DNA of 64,000 nucleotides from G025836975 sp048751585 (GCF_048751585.1 NZ_JAZHOB010000002.1:434001-498000); one strand, 5' to 3'; shown: positions 51,435-60,638, numbered from the stretch's first letter. Notes: generated by a model from the sequence alone, not told the origin. Numbers and translations: made by a program.

Positions 51435-54115
51435 GCATCCCGCGCGCCACCGTCCGCCTGCAATTGCATGGCGGCTTCACACTGAATGATGCGCGGGCCC
51501 AAGTGCCCTATTACGCGCAACTGGGCATCAGCCACTTCTATCTTTCCCCCATTACCCAGGCGCGGCCGGGCTCAATGCACGGTTACGATGTCATCGATCA
51601 TTCGGTCGTGAATCCCGAGCTGGGTGGCGAGCCGGCATTGGTGGCGCTGTCCCAAGCCTTGCGTACACAGGGCATGGGGCTGATTCTTGATATCGTTCCC
51701 AACCACATGGCGGCGCATCCCGGCAACGCTTGGTGGTGGGATGTGCTGCGCCTTGGCGCCGCCAGCCCGTACGCGCGGTGGTTCGACATCGATTGGCAGC
51801 CCGCCGATCCGGCCTTGCGCGGCAAGATACTGGCCCCCTTTTTGCCTGAGCCTTACGGAAGCTGCCTGAGCAAGGGCGATATTGAGTTGATCTTCGACGA
51901 ACGGGCCTCTTCGGCAGAGATAGAGGCTTGCGGCATGCGCTATCCGATTGCTCCCGATACCCTGCGGCTTGCGGGCATGGATGCCTCGGCGGCGCGCAGG
52001 CATTACGACGGCAGGCATGCGGATGGACGCCAGCGCTTGCATGCCTTGCTGGAGCGCCAGAACTATCGTCTGGCGTGGTGGGGTTGCGCCGCCGATTGCA
52101 TCAATTGGCGCCGATTTTTCGAGATAAGCGAACTGATAGGCGTCTGCGTGGAACGGCCGGAAGTGTTCGATGCCGTTCACTCCCTTCCATTGCGTCTTTA
52201 TGCCGAGGGTCTGGTGGACGGCTTGCGCATTGATCATGTCGATGGCTTGGCGCGGCCTCTGGATTATTGTCACGGCTTGCGCGCCGCGCTGGATGTGCGC
52301 AGCCCGCTGCGGCCAGTCGGTCTTGCGGTGGACCGGCCGTGGCTGATTGTGGAAAAAATCCTGGCGCCCGATGAGGTTCTGGGAGAAGACTGGCAAGTTG
52401 ACGGCAGCACCGGCTACGACTTCATGGACCAGGCCGGCGCCGTCCTGCACGATCCAGCCGGAGAGGCCGCCCTATCGCGAGAATGGAACGGCATCGCCGG
52501 CGGCGAGCGTCCGGCGCGGGACTATGTGGCAGAGGCGCGCTGCCTGATGCTGCGGCGGCATTTCGTGGCCGAGCGCAAGGGCTTGTTGAAGGTACTGTCC
52601 AGTCTTGCGCAGGCGGGCGTTGACTCCAGGGACTGGACGACCGAAGCGCTGGGCCGCATGCTGGATGAACTGCTGATAGCCTTTCCGGTGTATCGCAGCT
52701 ATGCCGGCGAGAACGGCAGAAACGAATCCGACGCCCGTCTGCTGGCATCGCTCGTGGAGCAGCTGAAGAACCGATTGGCGCTGGACGAAAACGAATACCG
52801 GTTGCTACGCTGGCTGGACAACTGCCTGGGGGGTATCGCGCTTTCGACGGACGACGCCGTGCCGGGCGTATCGCCGCGGGTGCTGCAGCGCGAAGCCGTT
52901 CGGCGATTCCAGCAGTTGACGCCGCCGCTGGCGGCGAAATCCGTCGAAGACACCGCTTTCTATCGCTTTGGCCGGTTGATTTCGCGCAATGAGGTCGGCT
53001 CCGACCCTGATGTGTTTGCAATATCGCCCGATATGTTTCATCGGCGCAATGTCTGGAGGGCCGACCACGCTCCGCATTCCCTGTTGGCGACGGCCACGCA
53101 CGATCACAAGCGGGGAGAGGATGTGGGGGCTCGGCTGGCCGTCATCAGCGAAATTCCCGATGCGTGGGCGACGGCCTGCCATCGATGGATGCATTGGTCC
53201 GGAACCGCCCGCGTACCGGGATCCACAGCGGGCTTGGCGCAACGCTACATGCTGTTTCAGACCATGGTTGGGGCTTGGCCGATTGATCTGGATGCGGACG
53301 ATGAGGCCGGCGTGGGCCGCTATGTGCAGCGCCTGCGGGAATGGCAAATCAAGGCAATGCGCGAAGCCAAGCAGGATTCGAGCTGGTTCAAGCCGAACCT
53401 GGCGCGGGAGGAAGCCGCCCTGGAGTTTCTGGATAGCCTGCTTCCGGGCAAGGCGCAGCACGGGCTGCTGTGCGACATCGCCGGATTTGCCGCCCGGTTG
53501 GCGCCGGCGGGCGCCGTCAACAGCCTGGCGCAACTGGTATTGCGGACAATGTCGCCCGGCGTGCCGGATTTGTACCAGGGGACGGAGTTCTGGGATTTCA
53601 GTCTGGTGGATCCCGATAATCGCCGTCCGGTTGATTACGCGCGCCGCCACGCCGCCCTGCAAGCCCTGAACGGCGGTCCATCCGATATTTGCGCGATGCT
53701 GCCAGACTGGAAAACAGGGCGCATCAAGCAGGCCTTGCTGGCGCGCCTGCTGGAAGTGCGGCGTCAATTTTCGCAGGTATTCTCGTCGGGAAAGTATATT
53801 CCGCTGCCCGTGCAGGGAGCGCGCCACGCGCATGTGCTGGCCTTCATGCTATGCAGCGGGGAGCGTCATGTATTCGTGCTGGCGCCGCGCCTGGTATCGG
53901 GCGGCGTCGACATGGCTTCTGGCCGCGGCCTGCCGGCGATAGCGCCGGACTTCTGGGAAGAGACGGCGCTGGTGCTGCCGCGCCGTTATCTGGGCGCGGC
54001 GCTGCGCGATGTTCTGCGGGGGACCGCCGCATATGGCGGCCCCGACGGCACCCTAAGGCTGGCCGGCGTACTTTCCGGCCTGCCTGTCGCGGTGCTGGCG
54101 TCCGATCAGGGGTAG
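51431..54115 (+). CDS. treY: Maltooligosyl trehalose synthase
   Basis: 894-residue GH13_26 enzyme converting the reducing end of maltodextrins to a trehalose unit. ATVRLQLHGGFTLNDARAQVPYYAQLGISHFYLSPI (about 6-41), MHGYDVIDHSVVNPELGG, DIVPNHMA, GLRIDHVDGLARP (nucleophile Asp, about 264), LIVEKILAPDEVLGEDW and the hallmark ATHDHKRGEDVGARLAVISE (about 555). ATGA overlap with malQ. Last gene of block 2; its 3' end overlaps the convergent gdh by 10 bp, leaving no room for a separate terminator. Confidence 0.95.
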   Translation: MSIPRATVRLQLHGGFTLNDARAQVPYYAQLGISHFYLSPITQARPGSMHGYDVIDHSVVNPELGGEPALVALSQALRTQGMGLILDIVPNHMAAHPGNAWWWDVLRLGAASPYARWFDIDWQPADPALRGKILAPFLPEPYGSCLSKGDIELIFDERASSAEIEACGMRYPIAPDTLRLAGMDASAARRHYDGRHADGRQRLHALLERQNYRLAWWGCAADCINWRRFFEISELIGVCVERPEVFDAVHSLPLRLYAEGLVDGLRIDHVDGLARPLDYCHGLRAALDVRSPLRPVGLAVDRPWLIVEKILAPDEVLGEDWQVDGSTGYDFMDQAGAVLHDPAGEAALSREWNGIAGGERPARDYVAEARCLMLRRHFVAERKGLLKVLSSLAQAGVDSRDWTTEALGRMLDELLIAFPVYRSYAGENGRNESDARLLASLVEQLKNRLALDENEYRLLRWLDNCLGGIALSTDDAVPGVSPRVLQREAVRRFQQLTPPLAAKSVEDTAFYRFGRLISRNEVGSDPDVFAISPDMFHRRNVWRADHAPHSLLATATHDHKRGEDVGARLAVISEIPDAWATACHRWMHWSGTARVPGSTAGLAQRYMLFQTMVGAWPIDLDADDEAGVGRYVQRLREWQIKAMREAKQDSSWFKPNLAREEAALEFLDSLLPGKAQHGLLCDIAGFAARLAPAGAVNSLAQLVLRTMSPGVPDLYQGTEFWDFSLVDPDNRRPVDYARRHAALQALNGGPSDICAMLPDWKTGRIKQALLARLLEVRRQFSQVFSSGKYIPLPVQGARHAHVLAFMLCSGERHVFVLAPRLVSGGVDMASGRGLPAIAPDFWEETALVLPRRYLGAALRDVLRGTAAYGGPDGTLRLAGVLSGLPVAVLASDQG

Positions 54116-55395
54116 AGCCCGCGCACTTCGCGCGATTCCAGGATGCGGGTGCAGGCCGTGATGAAGGCGGCCGTGCGCTGGCTGACCTGGTGCTCTTTGG
54201 CCACCGCGGATACCGACGAATAGGCGGCTCGCATCATGGCTTCCAGGCGATGATTGATTTCGGGCTCGGTCCAGTAGAAGCTGGAGAAGTCCTGAACCCA
54301 CTCGAAGTAGCTGACCGTGACGCCGCCCGCATTGGCCAGCACGTCGGGCACGATAAGCGTGCCGTTCGATGTCAGGATGTCGTCGGCTTCCGGCGTGGTC
54401 GGTCCGTTGGCGCCTTCGATGACGATCTTGGCGCGCACCGAGTTGGCGTTTTGCTCGTTCAGTTGGCCTTCCAGCGCTGCCGGAATCAGGAGCTCGGTTT
54501 CGAGCGCCCAGAATTCGGCCGGCGTCAGGTTTTCGGCCTCGGGGGCGCCGGCAATGCCGCCATGCTCTTCCGAATGCTTCAGCAAGGCCAGCACGTTCAG
54601 GCCGTTGGCATTATGCAGGCAGCCCGTATGGTCCTGGATGGCGATGACCTTGGCGCCGGCTTCATAGAACAGCCGGGCGGCGGTGCCGCCCACGTTGCCG
54701 AAGCCCTGTATCACCACCCGGGCGCCTTCGATGGGTACGCCGGCGTCGCGCGCCGCTTCGCAGCCGACTACGTATACTCCGCGGCCGGTGGCTTCGACGC
54801 GGCCCAGGCTGCCGCCCAGTGAAACCGGCTTGCCGGTCACGACGCCGGTGGTCGTGGCGCCTTCATTCATGGAATACGTATCCATCATCCAGGCCATGGT
54901 TTGCGCATTGGTGTTGACGTCCGGCGCGGGTATGTCCTTGTGCGGTCCGATGATCACGCCGATCTCGCTGGTATAGCGGCGTGTGATGCGCTCAAGCTCG
55001 CCCCGCGAGTAGTTGCGGGGATCGATGCGTATGCCGCCCTTGGCGCCGCCGAAAGGCAGATTCACCGCGGCGGTCTTGACCGACATCCAGGCCGCCAGCG
55101 CCATGACTTCGGACAGGGTGACGTCCTGGTGGAAGCGCACGCCCCCCTTGCCCGGGCCGCGCGTCGTGTTGTGCTGCACCCGGTACCCCTCGAAGTGGGC
55201 GATGGTGCCGTTGTCCAGTTCGACGGGCACGTCCACGATGAGCGAGCGTTTCGGGCGTTTCAAGGTTTCAACCCATTTGGCAAGCTTGCCCAGGTAGGGC
55301 GTAACGCGCTCGACTTGCTCCAGATAAATGCCCCAGGGGCCCAGGTCATTGGAATTCAGATAAGAGGGAAGAGCATGCGTCGGGTGTTCTGACAT
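54106..55395 (-). CDS. gdhA: Glu/Leu/Phe/Val-type glutamate dehydrogenase
   Basis: 429-residue hexameric-class dehydrogenase interconverting glutamate and 2-oxoglutarate plus ammonia. VQHNTTRGPGKGGVRFHQDV (about 75-94), substrate Lys in LPFGGAKGGIRIDP (about 118-131), Rossmann VVIQGFGNVGGTAARLFYEAGAK (about 220). Length fits the small NAD-preferring or dual-cofactor group found in Alcaligenaceae; cofactor choice is not certain. Transcribed toward treY with overlapping stops. The upstream region carries a long inverted repeat at 55486-55527. Confidence 0.93.
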   Translation of the reverse strand: MSEHPTHALPSYLNSNDLGPWGIYLEQVERVTPYLGKLAKWVETLKRPKRSLIVDVPVELDNGTIAHFEGYRVQHNTTRGPGKGGVRFHQDVTLSEVMALAAWMSVKTAAVNLPFGGAKGGIRIDPRNYSRGELERITRRYTSEIGVIIGPHKDIPAPDVNTNAQTMAWMMDTYSMNEGATTTGVVTGKPVSLGGSLGRVEATGRGVYVVGCEAARDAGVPIEGARVVIQGFGNVGGTAARLFYEAGAKVIAIQDHTGCLHNANGLNVLALLKHSEEHGGIAGAPEAENLTPAEFWALETELLIPAALEGQLNEQNANSVRAKIVIEGANGPTTPEADDILTSNGTLIVPDVLANAGGVTVSYFEWVQDFSSFYWTEPEINHRLEAMMRAAYSSVSAVAKEHQVSQRTAAFITACTRILESREVRGLYP

Positions 55396-55776
55396 GATGT
55401 GGACCTTAGCGTAAAGAAGAAAGCGAACTGGAATGCGCCAGGCACCGCCCGGCCGAATGCGGTTATTTTAGTGCGAGAGCTTACTACGTCCCCGATTAAT
55501 AGTTAATTCAATTAATTGGGGACGTATCAAAAGGGCCCCGGCCGCCGTTTTCGCCGCCGGACTGGACGATTGTGCTACCGGATCACGCCCGAGGCAAGGC
55601 TGGGCTTGATCCGGCATGAGCTTATGTCCATTTCTATTAATGGCTGCCGGTGATAACTACCCAACTATTAAGTCGTTCCAAAGCGGGCGCGGCCGCGTCA
55701 GACTGTGTGCTTTATTTGCCTGTTGGCGCGAACCCCGGACGGCGGGGCGGCGTAGTGGGCGCAAGTCGAGCGAACC
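55396..55776. other. 381-bp divergent non-coding region, gdh / cysH
   Basis: No supported gene. It must hold promoters for gdh (minus strand) and cysH-D-N (plus strand). Visible structure: inverted repeat 55486-55527 with an AT-rich centre. AT-rich tracts near 55630-55675 could hold a CysB site, but no clear match to a consensus is claimed. Confidence 0.6.
55486..55527. repeat. Inverted repeat TACGTCCCC / GGGGACGTA with AT-rich loop
   Basis: Arms at 55486-55494 and 55519-55527 are perfect 9-bp complements; the 24-base centre contains the palindrome TTAATTCAATTAA (55504-55516). It could be a regulator operator or a hairpin in a leader RNA. It lies about 90 bp upstream of the gdh start. Confidence 0.65.
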
Positions 55777-56496
55777 ATGAGCGCAATTCTTTCTTCGGTG
55801 CCCGAGCCTGCCCTGTCAAGCTCGTGGGCCATATTGCAAGCCGCCCTGGAACACATTGCCGATACGCATCCGGATGCGGTGTTCGCCTCGTCCCTGGGGG
55901 CCGAGGATATGGTCCTGGCGCATGCCATATTCGCCGCAGGCCTGCCCATCCAGGTATTCACATTGGACACCGGCCGCCTGCATGCGGAAACCCTGGCACT
56001 GATACAGCTTATCGAAGACCGGTATGGCGTCGCGGTAAGGCGCATCCAGCCGGATCCCGCGTCAATCAAGGCGCATGTCGATGCCCACGGCGCTTATGCC
56101 TTTTACGAGAGCATGGCCTTGCGCAAGGAGTGCTGCGCCTTACGCAAGGTCGAGCCTCTACGGCGCGCCCTGCAAGGACATTCCGCATGGCTGACAGGGC
56201 AGCGCCGCTCCCAATCACTGACCCGGACGGAGCTGCCGGAGTCGGAGTTCGACCCGGTTTTCGGCTTGTGGAAGTACAACCCGCTAGCGTCCTGGACACA
56301 GGAAGAGGTATGGAGCGTCATCAGGCGGTTTGGAATCCCCTACAACCCCTTGCATGACCGAGGATATCCATCGATAGGCTGCGAACCCTGTACCCGCGCG
56401 GTACGTCCGGGCGAAGACGAGCGGGCCGGGCGGTGGTGGTGGGAGCAGAAGCAGTCCAAGGAATGCGGCCTGCATGCGGGCAATTTGAAAGATTGA
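55777..56496 (+). CDS. cysH: Adenylylsulfate (APS) reductase
   Basis: 239-residue thioredoxin-dependent reductase making sulfite from APS. SLGAEDMVLAHAI (about 39) PP-loop-like, LDTGRLHAET (about 66), and two Cys pairs for a [4Fe-4S] cluster: KECCALRKVEP (about 115) and GCEPCTRAV (about 208). The C-terminal KECGLH Cys is the catalytic one. The iron-sulfur Cys pairs mark APS rather than PAPS reductase, which agrees with the absence of cysC here. Operon cysH-cysD-cysN, 11 nt before cysD. Confidence 0.94.
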   Translation: MSAILSSVPEPALSSSWAILQAALEHIADTHPDAVFASSLGAEDMVLAHAIFAAGLPIQVFTLDTGRLHAETLALIQLIEDRYGVAVRRIQPDPASIKAHVDAHGAYAFYESMALRKECCALRKVEPLRRALQGHSAWLTGQRRSQSLTRTELPESEFDPVFGLWKYNPLASWTQEEVWSVIRRFGIPYNPLHDRGYPSIGCEPCTRAVRPGEDERAGRWWWEQKQSKECGLHAGNLKD

Positions 56497-56507
56497 AAAG
56501 GAAAGCC

Positions 56508-57416
56508 ATGGGCGATATCTCCTCAAGAACACATCTGGACTGGCTGGAATCGGAAGCCATATATATCTTGCGCGAAGTGGCGGCCGAGTGCGAACGTCCG
56601 GTGCTGCTGTTTTCGGGCGGCAAGGATTCCGTGGTGCTTTTGCGTCTGGCCCAAAAAGCTTTTCACCCCGCGGGCTTTCCGTTTCCCCTGATGCATATCG
56701 ATACCGGCCATAATTTCAGCGAGGTCATCGAATTTCGCGACAGGCGCGCGGCTGAACTGGGCGGGACGTTGATCGTGCGCAAGGTCGAGGACTCCATCGC
56801 AAGGGGAACTGTGGCGCTGCGCAAGGCGACGGACTCGCGCAACGCGGCGCAGGCCACCACCCTGCTCGAAGCGATCGAGGAGTTCGGCTTCGATGCCTGC
56901 ATAGGCGGCGCGCGCCGCGACGAGGAAAAGGCCCGCGCCAAAGAGCGGGTGTTTTCCTTTCGCAACGAGTTCGGGCAATGGGATCCCAAGGCGCAGCGCC
57001 CAGAGCTCTGGAACCTGTTCAACACCAAGGTGCATCCCGGCGAAAACATGCGCGTATTTCCGATTTCGAACTGGACGGAACTGGATGTGTGGCAATACAT
57101 CGCACGCGAAAAACTAAGCCTGCCCTCGATCTATTATGCGCACGAACGTCTGGTGGTGCAGCGCAACGGCCTGCTGGTGCCGGTGACGCCCATTACGCCG
57201 CCCAAGGCCACGGAAATCCCCGAAATCCGGACGGTGCGCTTTCGCACCGTGGGCGATATTTCATGCACCTGCCCGGTGGCGTCCGTAGCCGCCACCCCCG
57301 AACAGATCATTGCCGAAACGGCCATCACGACCATTACCGAGCGCGGAGCCACGCGCATGGACGATCAGACGTCCGAGGCCTCTATGGAACGCCGGAAAAA
57401 ATTGGGATACTTTTAA
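56508..57416 (+). CDS. cysD: Sulfate adenylyltransferase small subunit
   Basis: 302-residue PP-loop subunit of ATP sulfurylase, making APS. LLFSGGKDSVVLLRLAQKAF (about 27-46) is the PP-loop; HIDTGHNFSEVIEFRD (about 64), GGARRDEEKARAKERVFSFRN (about 133) and FPISNWTELDVWQYI (about 183) are conserved. AAAAGGAAAG precedes ATG 56508. Its TAA shares an A with the cysN start (TAATG), showing coupling to its partner subunit. Confidence 0.95.
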   Translation: MGDISSRTHLDWLESEAIYILREVAAECERPVLLFSGGKDSVVLLRLAQKAFHPAGFPFPLMHIDTGHNFSEVIEFRDRRAAELGGTLIVRKVEDSIARGTVALRKATDSRNAAQATTLLEAIEEFGFDACIGGARRDEEKARAKERVFSFRNEFGQWDPKAQRPELWNLFNTKVHPGENMRVFPISNWTELDVWQYIAREKLSLPSIYYAHERLVVQRNGLLVPVTPITPPKATEIPEIRTVRFRTVGDISCTCPVASVAATPEQIIAETAITTITERGATRMDDQTSEASMERRKKLGYF

Positions 57417-58711
57417 TGAATGCAATCAACGAATCATGGGTGTCCGCCAGCGGCACCGACGTGCTGCGCCTGATCACCGCCGGTTCGGTGGACGATGGAA
57501 AATCCACACTGATAGGCCGTCTTCTATATGACAGCAAGGGCGTATTCGCGGACCAGTTGGCGTCCATTGCCCGATCCAAGTACAAGCGCACCCAAGCCAG
57601 CGAAATCGACCTGGCCCTGTTGACCGATGGGCTGGAAGCCGAACGCGAGCAGGGCATCACCATTGATGTCGCCTACCGCTATTTTGCCACGCCGCTGCGC
57701 AAGTTCATTGTGGCCGATGCGCCCGGACACGAGCAATACACCCGCAATATGGTCACTGGAGCATCCACGGCGCAAGTGGTCATCATTCTGATCGATGCCA
57801 GCCGCGCCGCCGATGGCCAGTTGCTGCCGCAAACCAAGCGCCATAGCGCGCTGGCGCAATTGCTGGGCTTGCAGCACGTGATCGTGGCGGTCAACAAGAT
57901 GGATCTGGTGGGCTGGGACGGCCAGGTTTTCGAACGCATAGGCAAGGCCTATGCGGACTTGGCCCAAACGCTGGGCATACCCAGCTTTCATGTGGTTCCG
58001 ATCTCCGCCCTGAAGGGCGACAATGTGGTTGACGTGTCGGGAAATACGCCCTGGTACGATGGCCCGCCCCTGTTGTCCTTGCTGGAAACCCTTCCTGTGG
58101 CGGCGGCCGACACGAGCGTTTCATCGCGCTTTTTCGTGCAGTGGGTCATACGCCATGGCGGCAGCCAGCGGGAGGATTTTCGCGGCTATGCGGGGCAGTT
58201 GTCGGGCGGCGCGCTGAAGGTCGGCGACGAGATAAAGGTGCTGCCTTCGGGCCTGACGGCCAGGGTGGCGCGGCTGCTGCGCGGCGCTGATGACCTTTCC
58301 TTTGCCGCGGGCGGCGATAGCGTAACCCTGGTGCTGGACCGGGACATCGATGTGTCGCGAGGTGATCTTGTCGTTCCGGCGGACGCTCAGCTTAGAGTGG
58401 TCAGGGAGTTCGACGCCGAGCTGTGCTGGCTGGACCAGCAGGCCTTGAATCCGGCCCGCCAGTATTGGCTGAAGCAGGGGACCCGGCTGACCCATGCGCG
58501 GATCAAGGCGGTCCATACCCGTCGCGACATGCATGCCTTGCAGCATGTGCAGGCCGGCGACATCCTGAACATGAACGACATAGGCCATGCGACGCTGGTG
58601 TCGCGCGATCTGCTGGCGCTGGATTCCTATGCGGGGAATGCGGCCACGGGAGCGTTTATCCTGATAGACGCCGCTACCCACCAGACTGCGGCCGCGGGCA
58701 TGGTGCGTTGA
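57416..58711 (+). CDS. cysN: Sulfate adenylyltransferase GTPase subunit
   Basis: 431-residue EF-Tu-like GTPase driving APS synthesis. G1 GSVDDGKSTLIGRLL (about 19-33), switch region EREQGITIDVAYRYF (about 80), G3 DAPGHEQYTRNM (about 101), G4 NKMDLV (about 160). No C-terminal CysC kinase domain is present (CysNC fusions are about 630 residues), which matches the APS-reductase route. Sulfite reductase genes are not in the window. Confidence 0.95.
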   Translation: MNAINESWVSASGTDVLRLITAGSVDDGKSTLIGRLLYDSKGVFADQLASIARSKYKRTQASEIDLALLTDGLEAEREQGITIDVAYRYFATPLRKFIVADAPGHEQYTRNMVTGASTAQVVIILIDASRAADGQLLPQTKRHSALAQLLGLQHVIVAVNKMDLVGWDGQVFERIGKAYADLAQTLGIPSFHVVPISALKGDNVVDVSGNTPWYDGPPLLSLLETLPVAAADTSVSSRFFVQWVIRHGGSQREDFRGYAGQLSGGALKVGDEIKVLPSGLTARVARLLRGADDLSFAAGGDSVTLVLDRDIDVSRGDLVVPADAQLRVVREFDAELCWLDQQALNPARQYWLKQGTRLTHARIKAVHTRRDMHALQHVQAGDILNMNDIGHATLVSRDLLALDSYAGNAATGAFILIDAATHQTAAAGMVR

Positions 58712-58820
58712 TGGACGGAATGGCGGAAAAGGGGTAGCCCGTATTCTAAAAATGATTGATCCGTTGCATAATCGCAAGCGTAAATAGTCTGCGCTTATAC
58801 ATTTCACGGAGCAATCATTC

Positions 58821-59786
58821 ATGTCTAAACTATTGAAAGCCTTGCTGGCCACCTCGCTGTTGGGATTGGCCGGCATGACACACGCCGCCTCCTGGCCCGA
58901 GCGGGCCGTTCAGTGGGTCATCCCCTATCCGGCGGGCGGCGGTTCGGACGTGATCGGACGCGTCGTGGCCGCCAGCCTGGAAAAATCGCTGGGCCAGACC
59001 ATCGTGGTCGAGAACAAGCCGGGCGCCGCGACGATTATCGGCGCCACCTTCATACAGGCCGCCAAGCCCGACGGCTATGTGGTGGGCACAGCCGATTCCG
59101 GCACGCTGGCCTTCAATCCGTCCTTGTATTCCTCGCTGCAATACGATCCCGCCAAGTTCACCTATATCGGCGGCCTGGCGCGCTTCCCCCTGATGCTGGC
59201 CGTCAAGGAAGATTCGCCATTCAAATCGCTCGACGATGTCCTGGCCGCGGCGCGCAAGGAACCGGGCAAGCTCACGTCGGCCTCGGCGGGCGCGGGCTCG
59301 CCCCATCACCTGGCCCTCGAAATGTTCAAGCAGCGTGCCGGGGTCAATATCACCCACGTTCCCTACAAGGGCGCGGCCCCCGCATTGCAGGACATCCTGG
59401 GCGGGCAGGTCAGCCTTGGCTTCGTCGATTCAGCCGCGGCCCAATCCAATATCAAGGCCGGCAAACTGCGTGTATTGGCGGTCGCCACTCCCGCCCGCAT
59501 CGCCTTGCTGCCCAATGTGCCCACCATGGCTGAAGCCGGGGTCAAGGATTTCACCGCGTATGCCTGGCAAGGACTGGTCGGCCCCGCCGGCTTGCCGGCC
59601 GATGTCGTCAGCAAGCTCAGCACCGGCCTGCAGGCGGTATTGAAATCGCCCGAAGTCGACACCAAGATCCGAGCGATGGGTGTGGAGCCCCTGCCCATGA
59701 CGGCCGCCGATTTCAAGGCCTACGCCCAAGCCCAGCGCGCCGAATGGGCGGACGTCATCAAGAAAGCGGGCATCAAGCTGGATTGA
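58821..59786 (+). CDS. Bug/TctC-family periplasmic solute receptor
   Basis: 321-residue tripartite tricarboxylate transporter receptor. Signal peptide about 1-22 (ending THAAS), mature start WPERAVQWVIPYPAGGGSDVIGRVVAASLEKSLGQTIVVENKPGAATIIG, then KPDGYVVGTADSGTLAFNP, ITHVPYKGAAPALQDILGGQV and VGPAGLPADVV. It is distinct from the Bug protein at 2086. ATG 58821 has GGAG nearby. It stands alone and converges with the Crp/Fnr gene. Ligand unknown. Confidence 0.93.
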   Translation: MSKLLKALLATSLLGLAGMTHAASWPERAVQWVIPYPAGGGSDVIGRVVAASLEKSLGQTIVVENKPGAATIIGATFIQAAKPDGYVVGTADSGTLAFNPSLYSSLQYDPAKFTYIGGLARFPLMLAVKEDSPFKSLDDVLAAARKEPGKLTSASAGAGSPHHLALEMFKQRAGVNITHVPYKGAAPALQDILGGQVSLGFVDSAAAQSNIKAGKLRVLAVATPARIALLPNVPTMAEAGVKDFTAYAWQGLVGPAGLPADVVSKLSTGLQAVLKSPEVDTKIRAMGVEPLPMTAADFKAYAQAQRAEWADVIKKAGIKLD

Positions 59787-59796
59787 CGAACGGAAT

Positions 59797-60471
59797 TTAC
59801 ATACCGTAATGCTTCAGGCCGTCCAGGTTCAACACCTGCACGGCCCCGTATTCGACCTTCAGCAGCTGGGCCGCCTCGAGCGTCCTTAGCGCCTGATTGG
59901 TGCGTTGGCGGGATATCCGCGCCAGGTAGCCGATTTCTTCCTGGGTAATATCCAGGCGCATGCCCTTGCCCGGATAAAGCATGGGGTTGAAGAGCTCCGC
60001 CAGGCAGCGGGCCACCCGGGCGTCGGGCGCCAGCAGGCGGTCGTATTCCGCCTTGCCGATGAACTGGCCCACGCGTTCGTTCAACTGGTGCAGCAGGTAG
60101 CGGTTGAACGGTATGCTGCTGTCCAGCAGCCAATTGAAGGTGGCGACGGGCAGGCGGATGATGGCGGAGTCGCGCAGGGCGACGACGTCGTACTTGCGCG
60201 ATTCGCACTTCAGCAGCGAGCCTTCGCCTATCCATCCGCCGGCGGGCACGCCGGTCAGGGACGCCATTTTCCCGTCGGAATTTCCGACGGAAACCTTGAC
60301 CAGGCCGTTGAGCACGCCTATCCAGGCATAGGCTTTTTCACCTTTGCGCTCTATCATGGCTCCAGCGGGGTACTGCGTCACCGCCACGTCCCGCTGCACG
60401 CGGTCCTGCTGTTCGTCGGTGAGCAAGTCGAACCACGCCGCGGCGTCGTGCAGGGATTCTTTCGCCAGCAT
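59797..60471 (-). CDS. Crp/Fnr-family transcriptional regulator
   Basis: 224 residues: cyclic-nucleotide-binding-like beta-barrel (about 15-135; GAMIERKGEKAYAWIGVLNGLVKVSVG, PAGGWIGEGSLLKCE), dimer helix and winged HTH (about 168-205; LDITQEEIGYLARISRQRTNQALRTLEAAQLLKVEYG). There is no N-terminal Cys cluster, so it is not an iron-sulfur FNR. It is divergent from the acyl-CoA ligase/ABC operon with a 16-bp palindrome between them, suggesting control of that operon and of itself. Confidence 0.92.
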   Translation of the reverse strand: MLAKESLHDAAAWFDLLTDEQQDRVQRDVAVTQYPAGAMIERKGEKAYAWIGVLNGLVKVSVGNSDGKMASLTGVPAGGWIGEGSLLKCESRKYDVVALRDSAIIRLPVATFNWLLDSSIPFNRYLLHQLNERVGQFIGKAEYDRLLAPDARVARCLAELFNPMLYPGKGMRLDITQEEIGYLARISRQRTNQALRTLEAAQLLKVEYGAVQVLNLDGLKHYGM

Positions 60472-60498
60472 GAGGATTTACCCTAGAAAAAGCAGGAA

Positions 60499-60514
60499 TG
60501 TCATATCCGTGACA
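60499..60514. promoter_or_regulatory. Crp/Fnr-like palindrome TGTCA-N6-TGACA
   Basis: TGTCATATCCGTGACA is a perfect 5-bp inverted repeat with a 6-base spacer, the Crp-superfamily layout. It lies 28 bp upstream of the regulator start and about 125 bp upstream of the ligase gene. Confidence 0.6.
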
Positions 60515-60638
60515 GTTGGGGGGTGATCTAGCCTATACCTTTGCATTCAACTGAATAACAATAACGCCAACAAGGCGGGGTATACAGTTAACCATAAACC
60601 TCGAAAAGAGGACCAGGACACTGGCCGAAGGAGACAAC

